Shown here piece after piece: positions 27,956 through 36,518 of a DNA stretch of 64,000 nucleotides (position 1 is the stretch's first letter; each line of letters starts with the position of its first letter). The stretch spans positions 1 through 64,000 of the forward strand of contig CAVSZD010000002.1 of NCBI GenBank assembly GCA_963732355.1, given 5' to 3'. The notes beneath the pieces are model-generated. The model was not told the DNA's origin and did no database searches. It saw only the letters and a program-made list of their open reading frames with translations. A program made the position numbers and the translations under genes. The DNA comes from JADKAV01 sp963732355. Its GTDB lineage: Bacteria > Actinomycetota > Actinomycetes > S36-B12 > UBA10799.

Positions 27956-28297
27956 ATGGATTCTGCAGCCGCCGAACGTGACATCGCCGACGTCCCAGCC
28001 GTGGAGGTCGTGTCAACAGTGGCTGTGCATCTGATGACTGCTGCGGCGGTCAAATGCGGATTGGGCGAGGACCCCGACGAGATGGACCTCGACGAGGCCA
28101 GGACACTGATCGAGTCGCTGGCCGGGTTGCTGGTCGCAGCAACCCCGTACATCGGAACGTTCCACGCCAAGCCGTTGCGCGATGGCTTGCGATCGCTGCA
28201 GTTGGCGTTCCGGGAGGCCTCGATCGTGCCTGACGAACCGGGCAAGGGCCCTGGCGAGAAACTCACCGGTCCTGTAGTCGGATCTCCAGCCGGCTGA
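27956..28297 (+). CDS. DUF1844 family protein
   Basis: 113 aa. The core VPAVEVVSTVAVHLMTAAAV and DEARTLIESLAGLLVAATP matches the DUF1844 family, often encoded near infC in actinobacteria. Predicted helical and possibly membrane-peripheral; molecular role unknown. No SD is seen before the ATG at 27956. The 3' end overlaps the convergent sseB-like gene by 35 bp. The 88 bp upstream of it hold no other feature I can support. Confidence 0.8.
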   Translation: MDSAAAERDIADVPAVEVVSTVAVHLMTAAAVKCGLGEDPDEMDLDEARTLIESLAGLLVAATPYIGTFHAKPLRDGLRSLQLAFREASIVPDEPGKGPGEKLTGPVVGSPAG

Positions 28298-28940
28298 CCC
28301 GCGCCTGTACCTGCGGGATCGCCCCGAGGACTTCGGCCAGTGATTGTGCATGCTGCAGATCCGGATCGTTCAGCACGAGGGCGACGCCGTCGATAGAACT
28401 GTCGTCGACTTCGAAGAAGCCTTCAAGGCCGCTGGCTGCGAGAGCTTGGGACATCGCGTCGGCGACCTCGGGCTCGTCCAGGGGATGACGCCACGCGCAG
28501 CCCGCGGCCAACGCCCAGAGCCCGGTTCCTGACAAAGCGAAGCGCGACGGTCCGGCGATGTCGATCAGCAAGGCGTCACAGTCGTCCTGCAGCGCAGCCT
28601 GAGCGGCCTCGATCCCTGCCACAGGGATGGGCCGGGCATCCTGACGCCAGGCCTTGACCGAATCCACCCCGGTGAAGCAGATCAAGGCCTTGTGCCCCGC
28701 ATCATCGGTGATGGTGACGGTAGCCATGTGGCTGTGCTTGTCAGTGCCGTCCTCGTCACGGGCGTCGAGGTTGGCCACGACCGGGATGAGCAGCCGGCCA
28801 TCGAGAAGCCTGTCCACGATCGAACGCCTAGCGCCGAAGTCGTCCGTATGCCCGAGCAGCTGCCGCAATTGGTCGTCTGCCTCGCCGGTGTCTCCCTGGA
28901 AACGGGTGACGAGCACGTCCGCTCCTTCGAAGTTCGTCAT
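28263..28940 (-). CDS. SseB-like domain protein
   Basis: 225 aa. The N-terminal SseB-type module contains LLIPVVAN followed by ICFTGVDSVKAWRQDARPIPV and LLIDIAGPSRFALSG, typical of the SseB N-terminal domain in actinobacterial genes near infC/hisG. Biochemical role unknown. It overlaps the carboxyltransferase gene upstream by 4 nt (ATGA), so it is the last gene of hisE-hisG-carboxyltransferase-sseB. Its end overlaps the convergent DUF1844 gene. Confidence 0.8.
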   Translation of the reverse strand: MTNFEGADVLVTRFQGDTGEADDQLRQLLGHTDDFGARRSIVDRLLDGRLLIPVVANLDARDEDGTDKHSHMATVTITDDAGHKALICFTGVDSVKAWRQDARPIPVAGIEAAQAALQDDCDALLIDIAGPSRFALSGTGLWALAAGCAWRHPLDEPEVADAMSQALAASGLEGFFEVDDSSIDGVALVLNDPDLQHAQSLAEVLGAIPQVQARVSRLEIRLQDR

Positions 28941-30295
28941 CGGCCGTCCAGCGCTGCTGCGACGGCATCGGCCACGGTTGCCGCAAGATCCGTACCCTCA
29001 CCGATCACCCGGTCGACCACATCGGCGTGCAGCATGTCCAATGCGCCCACTTTTTGCATCCGGGCCATCTCTTCTGCCCGGTCCACAGTGCGGTGGGAGA
29101 TGAAAGAGGCCCCTTCGGGAGGCAGTGGCGAAACCCATCCGTTCTCCGTGCACAAGACCATGCGCGCGGGTACCAGCGCAAGCGCGGCTCCCCCGCAACC
29201 CTGCCCCATGATGCAGCAGACGCTGGTCACCGTTAATGCTGTGAGGTCCTGCAAGGTGCGGGCGATCTCGCCGGCCATGGCCGCCTCCTCGGCAGGCCCG
29301 GACAACTCCCCGCCAGGCGTGTCGACGAGCGTGACGACCGGCAGTCCCAACCGGTCGGCCAGCCGTAGGGCACGCTGGGCGAACCGAAGGTCGGCTGGCG
29401 AGACGGGCTCACGGGTCTGGGCGATGACCACGACTCTGCGTCCCCGCAGGCGCCCCAGCGCGACCGCGATTCCGATTCCGCTCTCCCCTGTCGTCGTGCC
29501 GTGCAGGTCTGTGCGGTCGGTCAGAAGCGCGAGGACCGACAACGGCCCGGTACGAGAATCCGAACGGGTCAAGGTCACCGCATCCCAGGCATCCACGCGG
29601 ATCGGCTCGGGCGGTGCAGGGACGACATCAGGCCGGTCGTAGCCATTGGTCACCGCCAGAATCCCGGCAACCCAGGTGCGCAACTCGGGCAACGCCACCA
29701 CGTCGTCGATCACTCCAGCGCGGGCGAGGTTCTCGGAACTTTGAACCTCAGGGAAAGGTTCACCGTGCAGTGCTTCGAAAACCCGCGGCCCGAGGAACCC
29801 GAGCAGCGCGCCCGGCTCGCCAGCGGTGATGTCCGCGTATGAACCCCAGGTGGCCATCACGCCGCCGGTGGTCGGGTGACGTAACCAGCCGATGCGCACC
29901 GCGCCGCAGCGCAGGTGCTCGGCTGCCGCCCAGGCGATGTCAGTCATCCGGAAGAACGCCGCTGTGCCTTCGTCCATCCGGGTGCCGCCCGACGTCGGCA
30001 GCGTGATCACCGGCAGCGACTCGGCAGTGGCGGCCTGGTATCCGGCTACCACCCGGTCGGCGGAGGACTGACCGATCGACCCCGCCAGAAACGCGAACTC
30101 CCCGGCGATCACCACGACCCGATGGCCTCCCACGGTTGCGTACATCACCTGAACGGACTCGTCGAGTCCGGTGCGTTCGCGCACCTTGTTCAGACTTTGC
30201 TCGTACTCGTCGGTGAAGCTGCGCAGAGGAACGGGGATCTGCTCGATCGAACCGTGATCGAGCAGCGCCTGAAGCGTCTCTGCCAGGCTCGTCAT
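28937..30295 (-). CDS. Carboxyltransferase with fused beta- and alpha-like halves (acetyl-CoA carboxylase type)
   Basis: 452 aa, crotonase-fold carboxyltransferase. The N-terminal half is AccD-like (FAFLAGSIGQSSADRVV, TLPTSGGTRMDEGT) but lacks the N-terminal zinc finger of E. coli AccD. The C-terminal half is AccA-like (TLVDTPGGELSGPAEE, CIMGQGCGGAALALV). Such fused proteins transfer CO2 from biotin to acetyl-CoA or other acyl-CoAs. No biotin carboxylase or carrier gene is adjacent. It overlaps hisG by 4 nt, which is unusual company and suggests only transcriptional convenience. Confidence 0.88.
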   Translation of the reverse strand: MTSLAETLQALLDHGSIEQIPVPLRSFTDEYEQSLNKVRERTGLDESVQVMYATVGGHRVVVIAGEFAFLAGSIGQSSADRVVAGYQAATAESLPVITLPTSGGTRMDEGTAAFFRMTDIAWAAAEHLRCGAVRIGWLRHPTTGGVMATWGSYADITAGEPGALLGFLGPRVFEALHGEPFPEVQSSENLARAGVIDDVVALPELRTWVAGILAVTNGYDRPDVVPAPPEPIRVDAWDAVTLTRSDSRTGPLSVLALLTDRTDLHGTTTGESGIGIAVALGRLRGRRVVVIAQTREPVSPADLRFAQRALRLADRLGLPVVTLVDTPGGELSGPAEEAAMAGEIARTLQDLTALTVTSVCCIMGQGCGGAALALVPARMVLCTENGWVSPLPPEGASFISHRTVDRAEEMARMQKVGALDMLHADVVDRVIGEGTDLAATVADAVAAALDGR

Positions 30296-31128
30296 AGCCG
30301 ACAGGCGTGGATGTCTGTGACAAGGATCGCGCGGCCGCCGAGTTCGAAGAGGTCGTCCATCACCTGGTGGACGCGGGCACGCTCGACCATGGCACGCACC
30401 GCGACCCAGCCCGGTTCCTTCAGCGGCGAGACCGTCGGCGACTCAAGGCCCGGGGTGATGGCCGATGCGGCTTCCAGTAGATCCTCGGAGATGTCGTACT
30501 CCACCATCACGTAGGCGCGAGCCACGATCACCCCTTGCAGACGCCGGATGAACGTGCCTTCTGCGCCGTTGAGTTCGGTGTGCGATGGGCGCACCAGCAA
30601 GGCCTGGCTGCGCAGCAGCGGTTCCCCGACGACCTCGAGCCCGGCTTGACGCAAGGTGTTGCCGGTGTCGACGACGTCGGCCACGGCGTCAGCCACGCCG
30701 AGCCCCACTGCGTTCTCAACGGCGCCATCGAGGCGAACCATGGTGGCCTCAGTTCCGGTCCGGTCCAGCCAGTCGGCCAGCAGTCCCGGGTACGAAGTGG
30801 CGATGCGCTTACCCGCCACGGACTTGACACCGGCCGGGGCGGCAAGCCGGAACGTGGAGTGACCGAATCCAAGTTCGATCACCTCTGTGACCGGCGCGTT
30901 CGAGTCCACGAGCATGTCGCGGCCGGTGATCCCGAGATCAAGGATCCCTTGACCCACGTAGGTTGCGATGTCCTTGGGCCGTAGGAAGAAGAAGTCCACG
31001 TTGTTGTCGGGGTCATGGACCATCAATTCTTTCTGCCCGGCCGAGCGCAGGTAACCCGCCTCGCGCAGCATCTCACGCGCGGGCTCACCCAACTGGCCCT
31101 TGTTGGGCACAGCCACTTTCAACGTCAC
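30292..31128 (-). CDS. hisG: ATP phosphoribosyltransferase (long form)
   Basis: First committed step of histidine synthesis, joining ATP and PRPP. 278 aa, close to the mycobacterial long form, with a C-terminal ACT-like regulatory domain (about residues 205-278) for histidine feedback. The PRPP-binding region DAVADVVDTGNTLRQAGL is near 150-170. It overlaps hisE by 4 nt (ATGA), matching the usual actinobacterial hisE-hisG pair. Confidence 0.96.
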   Translation of the reverse strand: MTLKVAVPNKGQLGEPAREMLREAGYLRSAGQKELMVHDPDNNVDFFFLRPKDIATYVGQGILDLGITGRDMLVDSNAPVTEVIELGFGHSTFRLAAPAGVKSVAGKRIATSYPGLLADWLDRTGTEATMVRLDGAVENAVGLGVADAVADVVDTGNTLRQAGLEVVGEPLLRSQALLVRPSHTELNGAEGTFIRRLQGVIVARAYVMVEYDISEDLLEAASAITPGLESPTVSPLKEPGWVAVRAMVERARVHQVMDDLFELGGRAILVTDIHACRL

Positions 31129-31388
31129 AGATAACGCTCCAACTGCTCCCGGCTGATGCCGAGGGCCAGCATCATCACCTGCACGTGGTACACGAGTTGA
31201 CTCAACTCCTCGACCGCACGTTCGCGGGATTCATGCTCGGCAGCCATCCAGGACTCGGCAGCCTCCTCCACGAGCTTCTTGCCGATCTCGTGGACGCCGG
31301 AGTTGACAAGACGGACGGTTCCAGAGTGCGGGTCCTCAGTGGCCACACGCTCCGACAACTCGTCCCAGAGTCGATCGAAGGACTTCAC
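31125..31388 (-). CDS. hisE: Phosphoribosyl-ATP pyrophosphatase
   Basis: 87 aa, normal length. MazG-like helical fold; the motif KLVEEAAESWMAAEHESRE carries the metal-binding Glu residues. Second step of histidine synthesis. The GTG at 31388 gives the usual N-terminus KSFDRLWDELSERV. A longer upstream frame is Arg/Pro-rich noise. TACGCT lies 7 nt before the GTG and GGAGGGC directly before it, so the start could be leaderless. Confidence 0.93.
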   Translation of the reverse strand: MKSFDRLWDELSERVATEDPHSGTVRLVNSGVHEIGKKLVEEAAESWMAAEHESRERAVEELSQLVYHVQVMMLALGISREQLERYL

Positions 31389-31431
31389 GCCCTCCAGCGT
31401 AGTTGGCGCCCACCCCCCGCTTGCGCAGACG

Positions 31432-32568
31432 TCAGCGCTTCGCCGCGTAGATGCGCTTGCCGGAAACCCACGCCACGGTATTTCCGTCGGAGGAGAGCGC
31501 CGGGCGCTTCGCCTTGGCCGACAGTTTGACCGCTGGCTGCCACTTCCCCTTGGACAGCGCGTACACGCGCAAAACCGACCGCCCGTTGCGCTTCTGCGTG
31601 GTGGCCACCGCTGAGTTGGCCGCGGCGATCTGGACTTTGCCGGCAAGTTTGCGGTGGAACGCAGTCGTCCAGCCAGTCGCGGTGCGAGACATGAGGTCGA
31701 AGTAGCCCGCCTCATCGACGAAGCCCACTGCCCTGGCGTTGGGTGCCACCGCGACGACCGACGGATCCGCAGCTGTGAGTACCTCAGCGGGCTGCCAACC
31801 TGCCTCGTATTCGGAGAAGTAGAGCGTGTCGTCCCCGGCGACCATCCACACGACGTCGTTGCCGTCGCGCTCCACGGCCAACTGCTCCAGGCCGGCGGGG
31901 CTCAGTTGTGCGATCGTGTCGGGCGCCTGCCACACCCCACTTAGCAGCCGGGCGGAGTGCAGTTTCGCGGTCTCATCGAGCCACACCACAGTGCTGCCGT
32001 TGCGCGAAAGCACCATAGGCGTACGTGCTTGAGATGCCGGTCCCGCGAGGACCGTGCCGACCGTCACCGGGGCCGACCAGGTGCCATCTTCTGCCCGGAC
32101 GATGGAGCGCACCTTCGCTGTGATTCCTGACCAGTCCACCCACGTCACGACGCGGGCGTCCCGGGACATCTGGGCACCGGTCAATTGGGCGCCGCTGACC
32201 AGGGTAATCGGGCTGTTCCACGCGGCCCCCGTGCGTTGAGCAAGCAGCAGACCACTGCCCGGGACCTCCACCAATGCCGTGCTTCCGTTCGCGCTCAAGC
32301 GGAGCGCCTTTGCGCCGGTCGTCGTCGGGATCGCCTTCGGGGTCGTCCAACCCGCGCCCGAAGGAAGGTAGCGCGAAGTCCGGACCGCCCCTGAGGTGGT
32401 GATCCATGCAGCACCGTCGCCGTACTCGGACAACTGGATCGATGTGCCGGTGGTGGGACTCACGATCTGCGAAGGACCCCATGTGGACCCGGCGCGCGCC
32501 GGCGTGACTACGCCACAAATCACGCCGACAACTACTGCGCCGACCAGGAAGCGATCATGGATTCGCAT
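31432..32568 (-). CDS. Secreted repeat protein, probable beta-propeller (paralogue 1)
   Basis: 378 aa with a signal peptide (MRIHDRFLVGAVVVGVICGVV then ARAG). The mature part repeats a motif of the type S.DG..V.W.......V......W..P, here LSANGSTALVEV, MSRDARVVTWVD, LSRNGSTVVWLD, APNARAVGFVD and LSSDGNTVAWVS. The spacing of about 40-55 residues suggests a propeller-like fold. SD GGGGAGGTCGCC before the ATG. Paralogous to the next gene upstream. Function unknown, probably extracellular. Confidence 0.75.
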   Translation of the reverse strand: MRIHDRFLVGAVVVGVICGVVTPARAGSTWGPSQIVSPTTGTSIQLSEYGDGAAWITTSGAVRTSRYLPSGAGWTTPKAIPTTTGAKALRLSANGSTALVEVPGSGLLLAQRTGAAWNSPITLVSGAQLTGAQMSRDARVVTWVDWSGITAKVRSIVRAEDGTWSAPVTVGTVLAGPASQARTPMVLSRNGSTVVWLDETAKLHSARLLSGVWQAPDTIAQLSPAGLEQLAVERDGNDVVWMVAGDDTLYFSEYEAGWQPAEVLTAADPSVVAVAPNARAVGFVDEAGYFDLMSRTATGWTTAFHRKLAGKVQIAAANSAVATTQKRNGRSVLRVYALSKGKWQPAVKLSAKAKRPALSSDGNTVAWVSGKRIYAAKR

Positions 32569-32661
32569 GGCGACCTCCCCACCCGGACAAGTCCGGATCC
32601 ACCCATTTCAAGCGTACGCCTGCCCTTGCAGGGACCCGACAGCTCACAGCTGTAGCACCAG

Positions 32662-33885
32662 CTAGCGCTTCGAACTCAGAATCCGCATCTTCGAGGTCTG
32701 GGACCAGGCCAACGTCTTCCCGTCCCTGGACAGAACTGCCTCGAAAGCCTCCTTGGAGACGGTGCCCGCCCGGCTCCAGGTGCCGGCCTTCAACGTTGCG
32801 GACCTCAGTACGTCGTCGGCTCCGTTGATCCAGACAACGGTCTTCTTCCCGAGGATGACCGCCGGTGACATCGCACGACCTGAGCCGATCGAGGCGACCG
32901 ATCGCCACTGCCCGTTGATCAACGATGCAATCTCGATCTTGCCGTTTTCCGCCCCCCAAGCAACGGTCTTGGCATTCGGGGACAGCGCGAAACTCTTGGC
33001 CGAGTCCACCGTCACGTTGCTGACTGGCGACCAATTCGACCCAGTACGCGTAGAGGTGAAGATCCCGTCGACTGAGGCACGCGACCACACGAGTCGCTCG
33101 CCTTTGGCCGCGAGCCGTAGATTGAAGAACTCCGGGCCTCCCCCGTACGTCCTGATCACCTTTGGCGGTGACCAAGTGCCCGCATCACCCCTGACCGCTG
33201 CAACCAGGGACTTTCCCTCGGCCAGCCACACCAACGTCTTGCCGTCTGCGGACAACGCAGCCTGTGTGGCTACATACAGGGACGAGGCAGGATCTATCTG
33301 CCCCACCACTGTTTCGGCCCCCCACTGCCCATCGCGGTCAACCGTGCGACTCTTCAGGGTGCGCACGGGCACCGGCGGCTGTGGATACCCATAGGGATTC
33401 GGCGGTGCCGGGACGTAGGTCTCGTTGACCCAGACCACGGTCTGCGCGTCAGAAGCCATTTGCGCAAACAGCACCTTGGTCTCGGTGCACAGCACGGTCG
33501 GAGCCGACCACCCTTCAGCACCCTGCGCCTTGGCGACGCCCAGGCCGACTTCGGACACGACCAGAGCCGCCTTACCATCTGCACTCAGTTGAAGACCTGT
33601 GGTCTCGGCCGTCCCCGGCATCTGCCCGGCCTGCGACCACCCCTTCTTGACCCCCCGATAGGTCGCGGTGAGAACCGGTCCGTTGGGAACGCCAATGGTG
33701 GCCCTGTTCGTACGGATCCAGGCCATCACCTGCCCGTCGTCGGAAACCTGCAACGCGCGTCCGAACTGGGGGCTCACCTCCTGTGGCTGACCCCAAGTGC
33801 TGGCGGCGAGCGCTTGGGGCGCCGCCAAGGCTACGCATGCCACAGACACGCATGCCGCGCTAATCCATCCGTGCTTGATTCTCAT
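32662..33885 (-). CDS. Secreted repeat protein, probable beta-propeller (paralogue 2)
   Basis: 407 aa from the ATG at 33885 (SD GAGAGGAAGGGTAG). Signal peptide about residues 1-28, ending ALAAPQALAAS. The repeats resemble those of the downstream paralogue: VSDDGQVMAWIR, LSADGKAALVVS, LSADGKTLVWLA, LSPNAKTVAWGA and LSRDGKTLAWSQ. Both genes end in a short basic tail (SSKR/AAKR). A proline-rich insert (PAPPNPYGYPQPPVP) is unique to this copy. The two probably arose by tandem duplication. Confidence 0.75.
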   Translation of the reverse strand: MRIKHGWISAACVSVACVALAAPQALAASTWGQPQEVSPQFGRALQVSDDGQVMAWIRTNRATIGVPNGPVLTATYRGVKKGWSQAGQMPGTAETTGLQLSADGKAALVVSEVGLGVAKAQGAEGWSAPTVLCTETKVLFAQMASDAQTVVWVNETYVPAPPNPYGYPQPPVPVRTLKSRTVDRDGQWGAETVVGQIDPASSLYVATQAALSADGKTLVWLAEGKSLVAAVRGDAGTWSPPKVIRTYGGGPEFFNLRLAAKGERLVWSRASVDGIFTSTRTGSNWSPVSNVTVDSAKSFALSPNAKTVAWGAENGKIEIASLINGQWRSVASIGSGRAMSPAVILGKKTVVWINGADDVLRSATLKAGTWSRAGTVSKEAFEAVLSRDGKTLAWSQTSKMRILSSKR

Positions 33886-34065
33886 GGCTACCCTTCCTCT
33901 CCCCCCAGGAGGGTGGTCGCCACAGCACTGCCCGACGGCACATGCCATCCGGTGGCCACGACCCTGGTGAACCACCTCCAGATTACCGTCGCCAGATCAA
34001 GCAACGACCGCTCATCAGGTCACGAACAGACCCTCACCCGAGCGCCAGCCGACGGACCCATGACC

Positions 34066-34127
34066 GCCGCGATTGTTGCGAAGTGGCACAGACACGCCAG
34101 CGCGTCGGCGTGCTTCGCAACAGCGGC
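34066..34127. repeat. Palindromic element C2, 3' of the riboflavin operon
   Basis: GTTGCGAAGTG (34075-34085) pairs with TGCTTCGCAAC (34111-34121) almost perfectly, with inner CACGCC/GGCGTG arms and outer CCGC/GCGG arms. It begins 34 nt after the ribH stop and resembles element C1 after argH. The rest of the 275-bp gap (33886-34160) holds only the secreted gene's ribosome site and no other feature I can see. Confidence 0.6.
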
Positions 34128-34160
34128 GAGGGAGCACGAGTCAGGGGTGGTCGGGGCGAG

Positions 34161-34628
34161 TCAGGCGAGGTCGCGCAGAACCGCCCACGTCTGCACGGCT
34201 GCGGAGGCGGCCTCGCGCCCCTTGTCCTCACTGGCACCCGGGCCACCGGCGCGGTCCAAGGCCTGCTCAACGGTGTCGCAGGTCAAGATCCCGAAACCGA
34301 TGGGGGTACCGGTGTCCAGAGCGACCCGGCCCAAGCCGTCAGTCACGGCACTGCTCACGTATTCGAAGTGTGGCGTTCCTCCGCGGACAATCACGCCCAG
34401 TGCAACGACCACGTCGTGAGTCGCTGCAAGCCGCGCAGCCACGATGGGGATCTCGAAGGAACCCGGCACCCGCACGAGATCCACCACCGCCCCACATGCG
34501 TCCAGGTACGCCTGCGCCCCGGACAGCAGACCGGTCATCACCTCTTCGTGCCAACTTGCCGCGACCACCGCGACGCGAACACCCTCAGCCTTGGTGACGT
34601 CTTGATCGGCCCTACCCTCCCCGCTCAT
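34161..34628 (-). CDS. ribH: 6,7-dimethyl-8-ribityllumazine synthase
   Basis: Penultimate riboflavin step, condensing the ribityl pyrimidine with dihydroxybutanone phosphate. 155 aa, normal. Conserved VRVPGSFEIP, GVIVRGGTPHFEYV and PIGFGILTCDTVEQA. The ATG at 34628 overlaps ribBA by 4 nt (ATGA). The longer upstream frame lies inside ribBA and was rejected. Last gene of the FMN-riboswitch operon. Confidence 0.97.
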   Translation of the reverse strand: MSGEGRADQDVTKAEGVRVAVVAASWHEEVMTGLLSGAQAYLDACGAVVDLVRVPGSFEIPIVAARLAATHDVVVALGVIVRGGTPHFEYVSSAVTDGLGRVALDTGTPIGFGILTCDTVEQALDRAGGPGASEDKGREAASAAVQTWAVLRDLA

Positions 34629-35833
34629 GACTGCTCCTCGTACTCGTGTCCCATCAACGTGGCCTTGGTGGCCAGGTAACGCTCGTTGTGCGGGTTGGAG
34701 GCGATCGACAATGGCACGCGTTCCTTGATCACGATCCCGAAGCCATCCAGACCTGCGCGTTTGGCCGGGTTGTTCGTCAGAAGCCGCATGGATTTGACCC
34801 CGAGGTCGGCCAGGATCTGGGCGCCGGTGCCGTAGTCGCGCGCATCCGCTGGAAGCCCGAGGGCCAAATTCGCCTCCACCGTGTCGGCACCGCTGTCCTG
34901 CAACTCGTATGCCTGCAGTTTGCTCAACAGGCCGATACCCCGGCCCTCGTGACCCTTGACGTACAGGACGATTCCGCGGCCCTCTGCGGCAACAGCACGC
35001 AACGCCGCGTCGAGTTGCGGGCCGCAGTCGCAGCGAAGCGACCCGAACACATCGCCGGTCAGGCACTCCGAGTGCACCCTGACCAGCAGATCCTCCCCAT
35101 CGCCGATGTCACCGAGCACCAGGGCGAGGTGCTCAGTGGGCTCCACGAGACTGCGGTACCCGATCCCACGGAAGTCGGCTATCTCCGTGGGGATCACCGT
35201 CTCCGCGACGCGTTCGATCTGCTTCTGGGTATGCCGGATGTGTGCGATGAGATCGGCGATCGAGATCATCAACAATCCGTGCTCGTCGGCGAACGCCCGG
35301 CATTCCGGGGCGCGCATCATGGATCCGTCGTCGTTGACCAGTTCGCAGATCACCCCGGCCGGTGTGAACCCGGCCAGCGCGGCCAGATCTACCGACGCCT
35401 CGGTGTGGCCGGCGCGTTGCAGGACACCGCCGGGCACCGCCCGCAGCGGAAACACATGACCCGGGCGCGTGATCTCCCAGGGCTCAGTCGCCGAGTCGAC
35501 CAGCGTCCGAATCGTCTTCGCGCGATCCGCCGCGGAGATGCCGGTGGAGATCCCGTCGCGGGCGTCCACACTCACCGCATATGCGGTCCCTTTGCGATCT
35601 TCGTTGATCATCGTCATCGGGGGCAGATGCAGTCGATCGAGCTCTTCGCCGCGCATGGATACGCAGATGACCCCGCTGGTGTGGCGGATCATGAAGCCGG
35701 CCAGCGCGGGTGTGGCTTTTGACGCGGCGAACACCAGATCGCCCTCGTTCTCGCGGTCCTCGTCATCGACGACGACGACGGCCTGTCCTGCCCTGATCGC
35801 TTCAATGGCCGCCGGGATTGAGTCGAACCTCAT
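34625..35833 (-). CDS. ribBA: Bifunctional DHBP synthase / GTP cyclohydrolase II
   Basis: 402 aa. The N-terminal RibB domain (about 1-200) has DDEDRENEGDL and RAGHTEASVDLA for dihydroxybutanone phosphate synthesis. The C-terminal RibA domain has the zinc site CLTGDVFGSLRCDCG and GHEGRGIGLLSK for GTP ring opening. These feed the two branches of riboflavin synthesis. The ATG at 35833 overlaps ribE by 4 nt. The 81-codon upstream extension is antisense-type sequence inside ribE. Confidence 0.96.
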   Translation of the reverse strand: MRFDSIPAAIEAIRAGQAVVVVDDEDRENEGDLVFAASKATPALAGFMIRHTSGVICVSMRGEELDRLHLPPMTMINEDRKGTAYAVSVDARDGISTGISAADRAKTIRTLVDSATEPWEITRPGHVFPLRAVPGGVLQRAGHTEASVDLAALAGFTPAGVICELVNDDGSMMRAPECRAFADEHGLLMISIADLIAHIRHTQKQIERVAETVIPTEIADFRGIGYRSLVEPTEHLALVLGDIGDGEDLLVRVHSECLTGDVFGSLRCDCGPQLDAALRAVAAEGRGIVLYVKGHEGRGIGLLSKLQAYELQDSGADTVEANLALGLPADARDYGTGAQILADLGVKSMRLLTNNPAKRAGLDGFGIVIKERVPLSIASNPHNERYLATKATLMGHEYEEQS

Positions 35834-36420
35834 CGGTAGCCTCCCAGCAGGGACTCGACGTACTTGCCGATCACATCGACCTCCACATTCAGCAACGATC
35901 CGATCACTACATCTCCCAAAGTGGTGGCCGACAAAGTCTCCGGGATCAGGCTCACCTCGGCGCCGGCGCCCGAAGTGGCCGACACCGTCAAGGACACTCC
36001 GTCCAGACAGATTGAACCCTGCGGCACGACGTAACGGCGCAAGTGTTCGGGCAGTTCGAAAGCCACCACCTCCCATGCCTGTTCGGAACGCCTACCTGTC
36101 ACCGTGGCCACCCCATCGACATGACCCTGCACGAGGTGGCCTCCCAGCCGGTCGCCGAGTCGCATCGCCCGTTCCAGGTTCACCCGGCGGCCCGCGGCCA
36201 CACCGGCGAGGCTGCTCATGGCCAGGGTCTGCGCCATGACATCCACGGCGAACCAGTCCGGCGCAGAATCGACCACGGTCAAGCAGACTCCGCTGGTGGC
36301 GATGCTCTCCCCGTGCTCGTACGGTTCCCACACGCGGTCCGGCCGGATGACCATTCGCAGGTTCGCTTCGCCGGTGACAGACTCCACGGTGCCCAATTGC
36401 TGCACAAGACCGGTGAACAT
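35830..36420 (-). CDS. ribE: Riboflavin synthase alpha chain
   Basis: 196 aa, dismutates two lumazines to riboflavin. It has the internal duplication of two lumazine-binding domains: MFTGLVQQLGTVES at the start and LGGHLVQGHVDGVATV at the second repeat, as in the family. The ATG is one base after the original (frame-restored) ribD stop and overlaps ribBA by 4 nt. Confidence 0.95.
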   Translation of the reverse strand: MFTGLVQQLGTVESVTGEANLRMVIRPDRVWEPYEHGESIATSGVCLTVVDSAPDWFAVDVMAQTLAMSSLAGVAAGRRVNLERAMRLGDRLGGHLVQGHVDGVATVTGRRSEQAWEVVAFELPEHLRRYVVPQGSICLDGVSLTVSATSGAGAEVSLIPETLSATTLGDVVIGSLLNVEVDVIGKYVESLLGGYR

Positions 36421-36518
36421 CTCACGCCCTCCTGTAACGGATCATCAAGTCGTCGCCCAACCGTGACGCATGCAGCGTTCGCCAGGTCTGGGCCTGCGCT
36501 ATGTTCCGGATGCCGAGA

